From Pseudomonadota bacterium (lineage in GTDB: Bacteria > Pseudomonadota > Gammaproteobacteria > UBA5335): a stretch of 64,000 nucleotides of DNA. Each line of letters opens with the position of its first letter. Within the stretch, counting starts at the first letter, position 1. Location: positions 1-64,000 of the forward strand of contig JAXHTV010000007.1 of NCBI GenBank assembly GCA_034189865.1, in the 5' to 3' direction. The translations under genes were made by a program, and so were the position numbers. Below are positions 8,909 through 18,271 of the stretch, piece by piece. The notes beneath the pieces are model-generated. The model saw only the letters and a list, made by a program, of their open reading frames with translations. It ran no database searches and was not told where the DNA came from.

Positions 8909-9850
8909 GTGATTTCTGTGCGAGGTTTAAGCCGCCGCTACGGTGATTTCACGGCGGTAGACGGAGTATCTTTCGAAATCGGCCAGGGTGAGATTGTGGG
9001 GCTGCTTGGCCACAACGGCGCCGGAAAAACCACGATCATGAAGATGCTCACGGGCTATCTTGAACCCAGCGGCGGCCGCATCCATATCGACGGACTCACG
9101 TGGCCGGAACACGGCCCGGACATCAAAGCGAGGCTCGGCTACCTGCCGGAAAGCCTGCCGGTTTACGCGGAACTCACGGTAGCGGACTACCTGCAATTCA
9201 CCGCCGCCATGCGGGGACTCAAGCCATCCGGCCGTGGACCTGCCATTCGCCGGGCCATGATGGAAACGGATCTGACAGACAAGGCCCTGCAGCCCATCGC
9301 CACCCTCTCACGCGGCTACAAGCAACGGGTGGGGGTGGCACAAGCCATACTCCACAGACCCAAGCTACTGATTCTCGATGAGCCCACGAACGGGCTGGAC
9401 CCGTCCCAAACGCAGCACATGCGGGAGCTGATCAAAAGCTTATCGGCGCAGGCCACGGTGATCCTCTCCACTCACATCATGCAGGAGGTCGACGCCATCT
9501 GCGATCGGGCGTTGATTCTTCGCAACGGCCGTTTGGTGGTGAACGAACGACTGGAGGCTTTGCGCCAAAGCAACCAACTCCGCCTATGCACTGACGCTGA
9601 CAGCGAACGCGTGGATGCGCTGCTGGCCGGCTGCGAAGGCGTCCAACGCCTCGGTACGGAAAACACCGGCTCTGCATATCGTCATCGGCTGCAGGTAACG
9701 GGCAGCGAAACCGAAATAGCAGCCGCCGAGGTCGCCCAGCGCCTGATCGGCGGCGGACAGAAACTATTCGAACTGGCCAGGGAACAACGGGACCTGGAAA
9801 CGGTATTCCGCGAAGCAAATGCCAAGGAGGATCTCTTCCATGCGGCTTGA
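8909..9850 (+). CDS. ABC transporter ATPase of a Gld-like (ABC-2) system
   Basis: ATP-hydrolysing subunit of an ABC-2 type transporter, resembling GldA of gliding bacteria. Walker A GHNGAGKT, the signature region LSRGYKQRVG and Walker B LLILDEPTNGLD are all intact. The C-terminal ~90 residues after the nucleotide-binding domain are family-specific. GTG 8909 is preferred because AAGGAG lies six bases upstream; an in-frame GTG at 8888 would add seven residues but has the ribosome site inside the gene. It overlaps the following permease gene by 11 bp, showing translational coupling. The transported substrate is unknown. Confidence 0.85.
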   Translation: MISVRGLSRRYGDFTAVDGVSFEIGQGEIVGLLGHNGAGKTTIMKMLTGYLEPSGGRIHIDGLTWPEHGPDIKARLGYLPESLPVYAELTVADYLQFTAAMRGLKPSGRGPAIRRAMMETDLTDKALQPIATLSRGYKQRVGVAQAILHRPKLLILDEPTNGLDPSQTQHMRELIKSLSAQATVILSTHIMQEVDAICDRALILRNGRLVVNERLEALRQSNQLRLCTDADSERVDALLAGCEGVQRLGTENTGSAYRHRLQVTGSETEIAAAEVAQRLIGGGQKLFELAREQRDLETVFREANAKEDLFHAA

Positions 9851-12746
9851 TCAAGATATTCGTCGCATTGCAGGAAAAGAGCTCACGCTCTTTTTCTCCT
9901 CGCCGATTGCTTATCTTTTTTTAGCCACCTTCGCAGCGATTACGCTGTTTGTGTTTTTCTGGGTGGACGCGTTCTTCGCCCGGAACATTGCCGATGTTCG
10001 GCCATTGTTCGAGTGGATGCCGGTGTTGTTGATTTTCCTCTCGGGCGCTCTGACGATGCGCATGTGGAGTGAGGAACGACGCACGGGCACGCTGGAATTC
10101 GTCCTCACCCTGCCGGTGAGTACTACCCGCTTTGTGCTGGGTAAATTCGTCGCTTGCCTGAGTTTGCTGCTACTGGCCCTGATTTTGACCGCGCCCCTGC
10201 CGCTCACGGTGGCTTGGATCGGCAACCTGGATTGGGGTCCAGTCGCTGCGGCCTATCTCGCCACAGTGCTGATGGGCGCGGCCTATCTCAGTATTGGTTT
10301 GTTTGTCAGTGCGCGCAGCGACAGTCAGATTGTCAGCCTGATCTTGACCACACTGGTCTGTGGTGTGTTCTACCTGCTGGGCGCCAACCTGCTTACGGAT
10401 TTTCTCGACAATCGTCCCGGCGAATTATTGCGTTCGCTGGGCAGCGGTTCACGCTTCGATTCCATCACCCGGGGCGTGCTTGATTTGGGTGATCTCTACT
10501 TTTATCTCAGCATCACCACCGCTTTTCTCACCTTGAACGTCTTCTCGCTTGAGCGATTGCGCTGGTCGTCCGGCACCCGCTCGGTGCACCACCGACGCTG
10601 GCGGGCGCTGGCGGGCTTATTGGTCGCCAATGCGTTGCTGGCCAACGCGTGGCTGACCGAGTTGCCCAACCTGCGCTGGGACCTCACGGAGGGCCGACTC
10701 TATTCTTTGTCCGAAACGACCCGGGAACAGCTGGCACAGCTCGAAGAACCCTTGCTGATTCGCGGTTACTTCAGCGCTAAGACCCACCCCCTTTTGGCGC
10801 CACTGGCCCCACAGCTTCAGGACTTGATACGGGAATACGCTGCCGTCGGCGGTGACCGTGTCCGGGCTGAAATCGTCGATCCTGCCAGTGAACCGAACCT
10901 GGAAGACGAAGCGAACAAGCGTTATGGCATCCGACCGGTGCCTTTGCAGGTAGCGGATAAGTATCAGTCCTCACTCGTTAACTCCTATTTCGATGTACTC
11001 ATTGAGTACGGCGATCAGTACCAGGTGCTCGGTTTTTCCGATCTCATCGAAATCAAAGTCCGCGGCGAAGCCGATGTGGATGTACAGCTGCGCAACCCGG
11101 AATACGACATCACCCGGGCCGTTAAGAAGGTGGTCTCGAGCTTTCGCTCCGGAGGCGATTTGTTCGGGAGCCTGCCTGAGGGCGTGACCCTGACCTTCTA
11201 CGCGTCGGACGATTCCCGGCTGCCGGAGCAACTGGTGAAATTTAAATCGACCGTGCGTTCCTACCTAAACGAACTCAACCCGGAAGCACGTGAGAAACTT
11301 GCCGTGCAATGGCTCGACCCGGCTCAGAACGGCGGTGCCATCGCCCGGCAAATCGAAGAAGACTACGGCTTCATGCCCATGGCAACGAGCTTGTTCGATA
11401 CCGAACAGTTCTACTTTTACATGACACTGAGCAACGGCAAGCAAATCGTCCAACTGCCCCTGCCCGAAGACCTCAGCGTGGAAGCGTTCGATCGGCTGAT
11501 GGACAACGGCCTGATGCGCTTTGCCAGCGGCTTCCTGAAAACGATTGCCCTGGTCACGCCGCCGGCCGATCCGGCCATGATGCAATACGGCATGGGGGGC
11601 GGAGCCCGCCAGTTCAACCAACTGAGAACGGTGCTCAGTGAGAATTTCAATCTCAGCGAAACCGACCTGACCAGTGGCCGCGTACCACTCGAGGCCGATG
11701 TATTGCTGCTGGTTGCCCCGGAATCGTTGGACAACACGCAACTGTTCGCCATCGATCAATTCCTGATGCAAGGCGGCACCGTGATTGCCGCGACGGCGCC
11801 GGTGGCTGTTGAACTGGGCAATCAACGGCTGGTCGCCACGGAGTATGACAGCGGGCTCACCGACTGGCTGGCTCACCATGGCCTGGCCATGCCGCAAGCA
11901 TGGGTAATGGACCCTCGCAACGCCGCATTTCCGCTGCCGGTCACCCGGAACGTGGGTGATTTCAGCTTCCAGGAAATGGCTATGCTGGACTACCCCTACT
12001 TTGTCGACGTACGAGGCGAAGGACTCAATGCGGACCACCCCATTGTCTCCAGCCTGCCCCAAATCACCATGGCCTGGGCCTCGCCCATCGAGATCGACCC
12101 ACAAGCCCCGGCGCAGCGGAACTGGGTGGAATTGATGCACAGCTCCGCCGAGGCGTGGCGCTCTACCGATTTGGACGTGATGCCCCGGCTGGACACCCAA
12201 GGGCGCGCCGACTATCAACCGCAAGGCGAACGCGGCCCCCATACCCTGGGGGTGCTGACACAAGGTCGGTTCGAATCGTATTTTGCCGCTCGCCCCTCAC
12301 CACTTTTGGCGGATGAGTCCTCGGCCCAGAACGATGCCTCCATAGCGACGGAAACCGTGCCGGACAACCCGGCGACCATCAGCGGCGTGATCGAAAAATC
12401 CGCCGAATCGGCACGGTTGATCGTGTTCTCATCCAACGAATTTCTGGCCGATCAGGTGATCAACCTGTCCGGGGCCACCAGCGGCACAGAGTATCTGAAC
12501 GCGACCCAAATGATTGCCAACGCCGTCGAATGGTCCGTCGAAGACACCGGCCTGCTCTCGATTCGCGGCCGTGGCCATTTCAATCGCACACTACCGCCCA
12601 TGGAGCGTGATCAACAACGATTCCTGGAATACCTGAACTACACCTTTGCCCTGGCGGGCATTGCCATTGTCGCTCTGGTGCATCGACGTCGGAAAAGCCG
12701 CCGTATGGCAGCCTATCGACAACTGTTGGCAAATGCGGAGGTGTGA
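9840..12746 (+). CDS. Fused ABC-2 permease and GldG-like auxiliary protein
   Basis: One polypeptide of 968 residues combines what are two proteins, GldF and GldG, in Flavobacterium. Residues about 1-240 are an ABC-2 permease with about six membrane helices. A further helix near 250-275 leads into a large extracytoplasmic domain resembling the GldG/IFT52-like family (RWDLTEGRLYSLS at its start), and a final helix lies close to the C-terminus before a basic tail RRRKSRR. ATG 9840 is used because AAGGAGG precedes it; it lies inside the end of the ATPase gene. Function in proteobacteria is not established: surface polysaccharide, lipid or envelope export are possibilities only. The next gene is the usual DUF4340 partner. 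Confidence 0.82.
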   Translation: MRLDQDIRRIAGKELTLFFSSPIAYLFLATFAAITLFVFFWVDAFFARNIADVRPLFEWMPVLLIFLSGALTMRMWSEERRTGTLEFVLTLPVSTTRFVLGKFVACLSLLLLALILTAPLPLTVAWIGNLDWGPVAAAYLATVLMGAAYLSIGLFVSARSDSQIVSLILTTLVCGVFYLLGANLLTDFLDNRPGELLRSLGSGSRFDSITRGVLDLGDLYFYLSITTAFLTLNVFSLERLRWSSGTRSVHHRRWRALAGLLVANALLANAWLTELPNLRWDLTEGRLYSLSETTREQLAQLEEPLLIRGYFSAKTHPLLAPLAPQLQDLIREYAAVGGDRVRAEIVDPASEPNLEDEANKRYGIRPVPLQVADKYQSSLVNSYFDVLIEYGDQYQVLGFSDLIEIKVRGEADVDVQLRNPEYDITRAVKKVVSSFRSGGDLFGSLPEGVTLTFYASDDSRLPEQLVKFKSTVRSYLNELNPEAREKLAVQWLDPAQNGGAIARQIEEDYGFMPMATSLFDTEQFYFYMTLSNGKQIVQLPLPEDLSVEAFDRLMDNGLMRFASGFLKTIALVTPPADPAMMQYGMGGGARQFNQLRTVLSENFNLSETDLTSGRVPLEADVLLLVAPESLDNTQLFAIDQFLMQGGTVIAATAPVAVELGNQRLVATEYDSGLTDWLAHHGLAMPQAWVMDPRNAAFPLPVTRNVGDFSFQEMAMLDYPYFVDVRGEGLNADHPIVSSLPQITMAWASPIEIDPQAPAQRNWVELMHSSAEAWRSTDLDVMPRLDTQGRADYQPQGERGPHTLGVLTQGRFESYFAARPSPLLADESSAQNDASIATETVPDNPATISGVIEKSAESARLIVFSSNEFLADQVINLSGATSGTEYLNATQMIANAVEWSVEDTGLLSIRGRGHFNRTLPPMERDQQRFLEYLNYTFALAGIAIVALVHRRRKSRRMAAYRQLLANAEV

Positions 12747-12748
12747 GT

Positions 12749-13711
12749 ATGCGTAAAGCGATTGTGGTATTAACCGGTGTTTTCGTACTGCAAATCCTAC
12801 TTGTGGCGGGGTTTTCGTGGCGTGAGAGCGGTTCCAGGGACACTCCCGCCGCCGCCACACCCTTGCTGGAACTGAGCACCGATGCGATTGATGGCATTCG
12901 GATCGAAGGCGAGGGCCAAACAGCTTTGCTACGCAAATCGGAGAACGGATGGAAGCTCCCGGACTACCACGGCTTGCCGGTGGACGAATCGAAACGGACC
13001 GGCTTGATCGATCAACTCTCGACGATTGAACTGACATGGCCGGTCACCACCACCGCCGGTAGCGTGGACCGATTCGAGGTCGGCAACGACAACTTCCAGC
13101 GGCGTCTGGTCTTTCTCCAGGGCGATACCGTGCTGCAGGAGCTGTTCCTGGGGACCTCGCCGGGGTTCCGCCAAGTGCACGCCCGAAAAGCAGGCCAGGA
13201 TGCAGTCTACGCCATCGAGTTCAGCAACTTCCAAGCCACAAGCGACCCGAAGGACTGGTTTGACAAAGGCCTGCTCCAGCCGACCGGCGAGATCACTCGT
13301 ATCGCCGGGGACGGCTTTGTGCTGCGCCGGCAGGACACTAGTTGGACGCTCGAAGGGGCAGAGCCCGAGCAGGAAATCGACACCGACACGGCGAACCAGC
13401 TTCGAAACCGGCTGCAAAACCTGCGGGTGATCGCGCCGGTCGAGAACTCCAGTGGTTTAGAACACAAGCAACCGGTGTTTAGCCTGACCCTCAGTGGCGC
13501 CGAAGCCGACACGCGATACGATTTTTATCAGCAAAACGAGAGATATATCGTGCACGCCTCTCCGCACCCGGGTTACTTCGAAATCGCCGACTACGTCACC
13601 GAGGCGCTGATGAAGATCGACCGCGATAGCCTACTGACCACGGCCGGGACAACCGCAACGCCAGACGAAAGATCACAGCCGGTGAAGACCGGCGAGCAAA
13701 CAATGCCGTAG
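12749..13711 (+). CDS. DUF4340 protein, third gene of the Gld-like ABC operon
   Basis: A 320-residue protein with one N-terminal membrane anchor (IVVLTGVFVLQILLVAGFSW) followed by a presumably periplasmic domain of repeated beta-rich segments. DUF4340 proteins commonly sit beside GldG-type ABC permeases, as here; their role is unknown. ATG 12749 follows GGAGG at seven bases; an earlier GTG at 12743 has no room for a ribosome site. The first codon lies just after the permease stop codon, so the three genes form one operon. Confidence 0.78.
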   Translation: MRKAIVVLTGVFVLQILLVAGFSWRESGSRDTPAAATPLLELSTDAIDGIRIEGEGQTALLRKSENGWKLPDYHGLPVDESKRTGLIDQLSTIELTWPVTTTAGSVDRFEVGNDNFQRRLVFLQGDTVLQELFLGTSPGFRQVHARKAGQDAVYAIEFSNFQATSDPKDWFDKGLLQPTGEITRIAGDGFVLRRQDTSWTLEGAEPEQEIDTDTANQLRNRLQNLRVIAPVENSSGLEHKQPVFSLTLSGAEADTRYDFYQQNERYIVHASPHPGYFEIADYVTEALMKIDRDSLLTTAGTTATPDERSQPVKTGEQTMP

Positions 13712-13800
13712 TGGCGGTCACGGCCAGGTCGACGGTAGCCAGACCAACCCAACCCATCACGAAAAATCGCCCGCCGGCCAGCGATGGGAACATCGATGAA

Positions 13801-13823
13801 CGCCCCGCGACCACCGCGGGGCG
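13801..13823 (+). terminator. GC-rich hairpin downstream of the Gld-like operon
   Basis: CGCCCCGCG and CGCGGGGCG form a perfect nine-base stem with a five-base loop about 90 bases after the DUF4340 stop. A T-run is lacking (TGTTGTG follows), so it is a non-canonical terminator or an RNA-stabilising hairpin. Confidence 0.5.
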
Positions 13824-14257
13824 TGTTGTGAGATCTCCGGTAACGCGGACCGGCGAGGCTAACCTGTCGTCTATACTATAAAAAGACGATCAGAGATGGG
13901 GGGGGCGACTGATCGTGGGGAATCGCCCATTCAAAGAGCCTGCCATGGCACCGACTCGACTCGAGTCGACCCAGCCTAGGACGAATCCACTGAATGGCCA
14001 GCGCGTGGGGGTCACCGCTCGCTAGAATGTTAAGCGCGCCCGAACGGCGGAAATAAACCCGTAAGCCAATCGATCCGTATCCACCGAATGTGTCAAGCTG
14101 TTTTGTGTCCGTTGACAAAGGCAACGACTGGCTAATCCTTGAAGAAGAAAACAACTGAAAAAAATGCTTAAATAAACCCCTCATCAGAACCATGGTCAAA
14201 TGACAATATGACTGAACATTCATCAGGTATTACTCAGTTAATCTTGGCCATAGCACT
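13824..14257. other. Gene-free, palindrome-rich leader of the membrane-bound diguanylate cyclase gene
   Basis: No convincing gene. It holds a run of eight G (near 13899), TGCCATGGCA (13941-13950), TCGACTCGAGTCGA (13956-13969) and CCTAGG close together, enclosed by CCATTC (13927-13932) and GAATGG (13992-13997), which could pair. The last 200 bases are AT-rich. It does not match the cyclic-di-GMP riboswitch pattern known to me. Confidence 0.45.
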
Positions 14258-15475
14258 ATGGAATTGAAGAAGGCAAATTTACCAAGAAAATCAAACCGAA
14301 AAGGTCCTGCTTATCTTATTAGCAGCCCCCTTGACTGGACTTATATCGACCGGACGATCTTTCTCGCGCTGATTAGTCTCTTTGTACCCCTGATATACGG
14401 CAGTGTTATCGCCTACGGCCTGTATCTTCAACACTATTTCCCCGAAACAGCACCCATCGCACTGAATCGCCCCGTTGTATTTTGGTATCTCGGCATCTAT
14501 TGCCTGCATTTTCTGGGTCTGGTGTTTTTTATAGGGGCGGCCCTGAGAATTAGAAAACAAACCGAACAATGGCCGCTATTTTGGCGTTTCGTATCCTATA
14601 GCTGGGCATTGAGTGTATTAATCCCAAGCTTTCTGGCAGGCACCTATTACATCGACGGTGTATTGATGCTTTTGCTTGGATTCACCCTGAGTTTGCCGCT
14701 ACAAAATCATCGCGTTTTAATGCAGACATACTTCTTAGCGACCGCCATGTTTTTCTTCATGGTTTTTTTGGATCTCAGCGGTACGGTTCCCCACGCCCCC
14801 TTATTCGAGCACTTGCCGTATATCGACGAGGACCCATGGCAACCTTGGCACCAGGCCAGATTGACAATGGCTGGCGGGACTTTTTTGTTCAGCTATATCA
14901 CCGCAACAGTCACCATTCGGTGGCGTAAACGCGAACAACTCTATCAGGATATGTCCACTAAGGATGGACTGACCGGTCTTGCGAGTAGAAATTATTTTCT
15001 AAGCCGCATGCAAAACGAATTCGAGAAAGCCCAAAGCAGGCAAGGCACCTTGTCCTGCATTATGATCGATCTTGATTTTTTTAAGAAAGTTAACGACGTA
15101 TACGGCCATCATGTGGGTGATTTCGTTCTGGAAGAAACGGCAAAAATCCTTATGGCCAATGCCCGTAAGTATGACGAAGTGGGCCGATATGGAGGTGAAG
15201 AGTTCGCCCTGTTGCTGCCGGACACCCCACAGATTATCGCAGCACAAATTGCGAAGCGTATCTGTAGCGCGTTTTCGGATAATAAAATCCGCATCGATGG
15301 CATGAGTATCAGGGTGACCGCCAGCCTGGGTGTTGCTTCTTACCCTGATGCCGAAATCGCCAACATGAATGACTTACTCAAGAAAGCGGATAGCGCACTT
15401 TATGCGGCAAAAAACGAAGGTCGAAACAAGGTCGTGGTTGCAAAGCAAAAGCTTCCCGTTTCACTTAACGGATAA
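14258..15475 (+). CDS. Membrane-bound diguanylate cyclase (GGDEF)
   Basis: Makes cyclic-di-GMP from GTP at the inner membrane. The N-terminal ~225 residues contain about six hydrophobic helices forming an unassigned membrane sensor region. The C-terminal GGDEF domain (about 235-400) has the active variant RYGGEEF and an RKYD inhibitory site five residues before it. No strong ribosome site precedes ATG 14258. The gene and its leader look AT-richer than the flanking DNA, with more A/T-ending codons than neighbouring genes, which may mean transfer. It stands alone: a 386 bp gap follows before the convergent phosphorylase gene. Confidence 0.87.
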   Translation: MELKKANLPRKSNRKGPAYLISSPLDWTYIDRTIFLALISLFVPLIYGSVIAYGLYLQHYFPETAPIALNRPVVFWYLGIYCLHFLGLVFFIGAALRIRKQTEQWPLFWRFVSYSWALSVLIPSFLAGTYYIDGVLMLLLGFTLSLPLQNHRVLMQTYFLATAMFFFMVFLDLSGTVPHAPLFEHLPYIDEDPWQPWHQARLTMAGGTFLFSYITATVTIRWRKREQLYQDMSTKDGLTGLASRNYFLSRMQNEFEKAQSRQGTLSCIMIDLDFFKKVNDVYGHHVGDFVLEETAKILMANARKYDEVGRYGGEEFALLLPDTPQIIAAQIAKRICSAFSDNKIRIDGMSIRVTASLGVASYPDAEIANMNDLLKKADSALYAAKNEGRNKVVVAKQKLPVSLNG

Positions 15476-15861
15476 CTTCCGAACCGCATTGACGCGAGTG
15501 GGACGCGGGCCACGTGGCCTTGGGATTTTTTCGACTAGTTCTTCAACGCCAAAACCTGATAGCGCCAACCGATCTTTGCGGCAACTTGCAAATACTTTCA
15601 TTTGATCTTGCCTAACATGCGCATCCGCCCGACGGCAAAAAGCAGCGTTCCTCCTGTCGTTCCACCCGTTTACGCCGGCCAAGTCGCCGCCTCAGCGTCT
15701 ACAGAGATAACCTTCAGGTCGATGCAATGGGGAACGTGGCCCGGAAGCGGCAGGTATTGGGCTTCGAATTCAAATGAGACCAAGCGATCGGTTAATCGGC
15801 TTTCGTTCTGTGGCCGACGCGGATCAATGCGTTCGCGGAGACGGAATCAATCGCCCACGTG
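15476..15861. other. Gene-free stretch between convergent genes
   Basis: No gene is recognised. It holds GGCCACGTGGCC (15508-15519) followed by a six-T run (15526-15531), a possible weak terminator for the cyclase gene. The rest shows nothing recognisable. Confidence 0.5.
15508..15531 (+). terminator. Possible weak terminator of the diguanylate cyclase gene
   Basis: A short stem made by the palindrome GGCCACGTGGCC is followed six bases later by TTTTTT, 33 bases after the stop codon. The stem is only four to five base pairs, so support is modest. Confidence 0.35.
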
Positions 15862-16620
15862 TTATTCGAGGTGCGTTGCGAGTTTTAGGGCTTGGGCGAG
15901 GATGGCTCGGGCCTTGGCCATGCCTTCGGAGAGGGTTTCTTCAATTTCAGCATGGATGTCGCTGCCCTGTGGACCAGCGCCGGCCGCCCAGTTAACCGAT
16001 ACGGCCAGGCTCGCGTAGTCCACTTCCAGTTCCCGAGCCAAAGCGGCTTCGGGCATGGCGGTCATGCCCACCATGTCGCAGCCGTCCCGCCGTAGCCTAC
16101 GAACCTCCGCCGCGGTCTCAAGGCGCGGACCTTGGGTCACGCCGTAGGTACCGTGCTCCAACACTTCCACGCCGGCCTGTTTGGCGGCGAGTAGCAGCCG
16201 GTCCCGCAGTTTGGGGGTATAGGGATGAGTGAAGTCGATGTGGCTGACGTCGTCTACGTCCGAAAAGCTGTGGGCGCGCCCCCAGGTGTAGTCGATCAGT
16301 TGGTCGGGCACGGCGAGTTGTCCCGGCCCCAAGTCCGAATGAATGCCGCCCACGGCGGCGACGGCAAACACTTGTTTTACGCCCACGGAATGTAGCGCCC
16401 ACAGGTTGGCTTGGTAGTTGACCTGATGAGGCGGCAGGCTGTGCCGCACCCCATGGCGCGCCAGAAAAACCACCGGATGGCCGTGAAAGTCGCCGATATA
16501 CAGCGGCGCGGACGGCGTACCGTAGGGAGTGGCGGCCTCGCGTTTGGCGACCACTTGCAAACCTTTCAATTCCGTCAATCCGCTGCCGCCGATCACGGCG
16601 GTTTGTATTTCTTCACTCAT
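15862..16620 (-). CDS. S-methyl-5'-thioinosine / 5'-methylthioadenosine phosphorylase
   Basis: Nucleoside phosphorylase of the PNP/MTAP family that splits the by-product of polyamine synthesis to a free base and 5-methylthioribose-1-phosphate. IGGSGL at the N-terminus, FLARHG, AVAAVGGI, GPRLET and MVGMTAMPEA are family motifs. At 252 residues it is the usual length. A homologue beside nagZ in Pseudomonas acts on methylthioinosine; the same neighbourhood here (nagZ, hpt) favours that specificity, with the released hypoxanthine then used by hpt upstream in the same operon. The exact substrate is not provable from sequence. Confidence 0.85.
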   Translation of the reverse strand: MSEEIQTAVIGGSGLTELKGLQVVAKREAATPYGTPSAPLYIGDFHGHPVVFLARHGVRHSLPPHQVNYQANLWALHSVGVKQVFAVAAVGGIHSDLGPGQLAVPDQLIDYTWGRAHSFSDVDDVSHIDFTHPYTPKLRDRLLLAAKQAGVEVLEHGTYGVTQGPRLETAAEVRRLRRDGCDMVGMTAMPEAALARELEVDYASLAVSVNWAAGAGPQGSDIHAEIEETLSEGMAKARAILAQALKLATHLE

Positions 16621-16651
16621 GGCCTAAACCCGCTGCTGAAGTGAGATCAAT

Positions 16652-17215
16652 CTATTCCGCCAGGGCGTAGATGCCGCGCACGTTGCGCAGATAACCCCGG
16701 TAGTCCATGCCAGCGCCGAACACGTATCGATCCGGCACGGTCAGGCCCAGGTAGTCCGCCTTGATGCCGAGCGCGTTCCGATCGTGGCGCTTTTCACACA
16801 ATATGGCGGTGCGCACGCTCACGGCCCCCTGCTCGGTGGACCAATCCCGCAAAGCGGCAAGGGTAATTCCTTCGTCCAGAATGTCATCCACGATCAGCAC
16901 ATGCCGCCCCTTAATCGCGGTTTTGGGCTTGGCATGCCAGGACAAACCCGCCCCGGTGGTATTGCCGGCATAGCGCGTGGCATGGAGGTAATCCAGCTCC
17001 AAGGGAAAATCCAGGTGCGTCAGCAAACCGGCGGTGGCGAACAAGCCGCCGGTCATCACGCACAACACCACCGGGTTGGCCTGGGACAAATCCTGGCTCA
17101 CGGCCTGGGCCATGGCAGCCAGCGCTTCATCGACGGCCTCGGCGGTGTGGATGCAGTCTGCGGTGCGCATCACTTGGCGAGCTTCGGCCGCAAGCTCATC
17201 GCTGACGTGGGTCAC
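16652..17215 (-). CDS. hpt: Hypoxanthine-guanine phosphoribosyltransferase
   Basis: Purine salvage enzyme joining hypoxanthine or guanine to PRPP. The PRPP-binding motif is seen as VLIVDDILDEGITL, and the family flap and C-terminal VPDRYVFGAGMDYRGY region are present. GTG 17215 is chosen because GGAGG lies seven bases upstream and the start overlaps the nagZ stop codon as GTGA; a frame extension of 39 codons upstream runs inside nagZ and is not used. The resulting 187 residues match the family. The operon places it directly ahead of the methylthioinosine phosphorylase, which releases hypoxanthine. Confidence 0.9.
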   Translation of the reverse strand: MTHVSDELAAEARQVMRTADCIHTAEAVDEALAAMAQAVSQDLSQANPVVLCVMTGGLFATAGLLTHLDFPLELDYLHATRYAGNTTGAGLSWHAKPKTAIKGRHVLIVDDILDEGITLAALRDWSTEQGAVSVRTAILCEKRHDRNALGIKADYLGLTVPDRYVFGAGMDYRGYLRNVRGIYALAE

Positions 17216-18261
17216 GCGGTTTCCTCCCCTGCTGATTTCAACTGACGAAGCCGGGCCAGGCTTTGGAGGGCGCGCGACCGGCGGTTGGCGGCATCGGCCA
17301 CAACCGGCCGACCGCGCAGCCGGGCCATGCAATCACGAAATCGGCTATCCGATCGCCAATCCAGGCCATCGAGCAGTTCAATAACGCCCGCGCGATCGTT
17401 GCACACCAAAAGAATGTCCACACCCGCTTCCAAAGCCGCCATTGCCCGCGTTCTCATATCGCCAAAGCCCGTCGCCCCGACCATGGAAAGATCATCGCAA
17501 AACACGGGGCCGGCAAAGCCGATCCTCTGGCGCAGGATTTCCCCAATCCAGCGCACCGAAAAACTGGCCGGGCGCGGATCGAACTGGGTGTAAACCACAT
17601 GAGCCGTCATCACGGCGGCCAGCTCGCCGGACTCGAGGAGTTTTCGGTAAGGGTACAAATCATGCGCCCAAATGGTGTCGAAATCGCGCTCGTCCACCGG
17701 TAGCTCGGTGTGGGAGTCCCCCCGCACGCTGCCGTGTCCGGGATAATGTTTGCCCACGCCGGCCATGCCTGCCTCACGCAGGCCCGCGAGATACGCCTGA
17801 GCCAAGGTCACGACGGCGGCGGGATCGGCATGCAAGGCCCGGTCGCCAATCACTTCTTCGTTTCCGGCGCGCAGATCCAACACCGGGGCAAAGCTTAAGT
17901 CCACTCCCCGTGCACGCAGCTCGCTGGCCATGAGCCAAGCCAAATCGCCGGCCATCGGCAGAGCCTCGTCAGCTTGGGAATCCAAGGCATCACCCAAAAC
18001 GGCCAGGGGCGGAAGACGGGTAAAACCATGCCGGAAGCGCTGCACCCGACCGCCCTCCTGGTCCACGCTCACCAACAAGTTGGAACGCTGCGCACGCAGT
18101 GACTGAACCATGGACTCCAGCTGACCTGGGGACTCGTAGTTGCGGCTGAACAATATGGCGCCGCCCACCAAAGGATGCTGGATCAGTTCACGCTCCTCGG
18201 CATCCAGCCGGGTGCTGTGAAAATCGATCATGAGCGGACCGGGATCGCGCGCTTGGGTCAT
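17212..18261 (-). CDS. nagZ: Beta-N-acetylhexosaminidase
   Basis: Cytoplasmic glycoside hydrolase family 3 enzyme of peptidoglycan recycling; removes GlcNAc from GlcNAc-anhydroMurNAc peptides. The family motif KHYPGHG followed by GDSHTELP (catalytic histidine region) and the early segment DQEGGRVQR are visible. The length of 349 residues is typical. Its activity generates the signals that induce AmpC beta-lactamase in bacteria with ampR, none of which is seen here. It starts about 10 bases after the L,D-transpeptidase gene ends and its stop overlaps the hpt start, in an operon linking wall recycling and purine salvage. Confidence 0.95.
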   Translation of the reverse strand: MTQARDPGPLMIDFHSTRLDAEERELIQHPLVGGAILFSRNYESPGQLESMVQSLRAQRSNLLVSVDQEGGRVQRFRHGFTRLPPLAVLGDALDSQADEALPMAGDLAWLMASELRARGVDLSFAPVLDLRAGNEEVIGDRALHADPAAVVTLAQAYLAGLREAGMAGVGKHYPGHGSVRGDSHTELPVDERDFDTIWAHDLYPYRKLLESGELAAVMTAHVVYTQFDPRPASFSVRWIGEILRQRIGFAGPVFCDDLSMVGATGFGDMRTRAMAALEAGVDILLVCNDRAGVIELLDGLDWRSDSRFRDCMARLRGRPVVADAANRRSRALQSLARLRQLKSAGEETA

Positions 18262-18271
18262 GTTGTTGAAT

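Noticed and set aside
11265-12263. 332-codon minus-strand open frame
   Set aside because: It lies wholly antisense to the GldF-GldG fusion and shows no protein family features.
13824-14257. Cyclic-di-GMP riboswitch upstream of the diguanylate cyclase
   Set aside because: The conserved core sequences of the known riboswitch classes are not seen; only generic palindromes are present.
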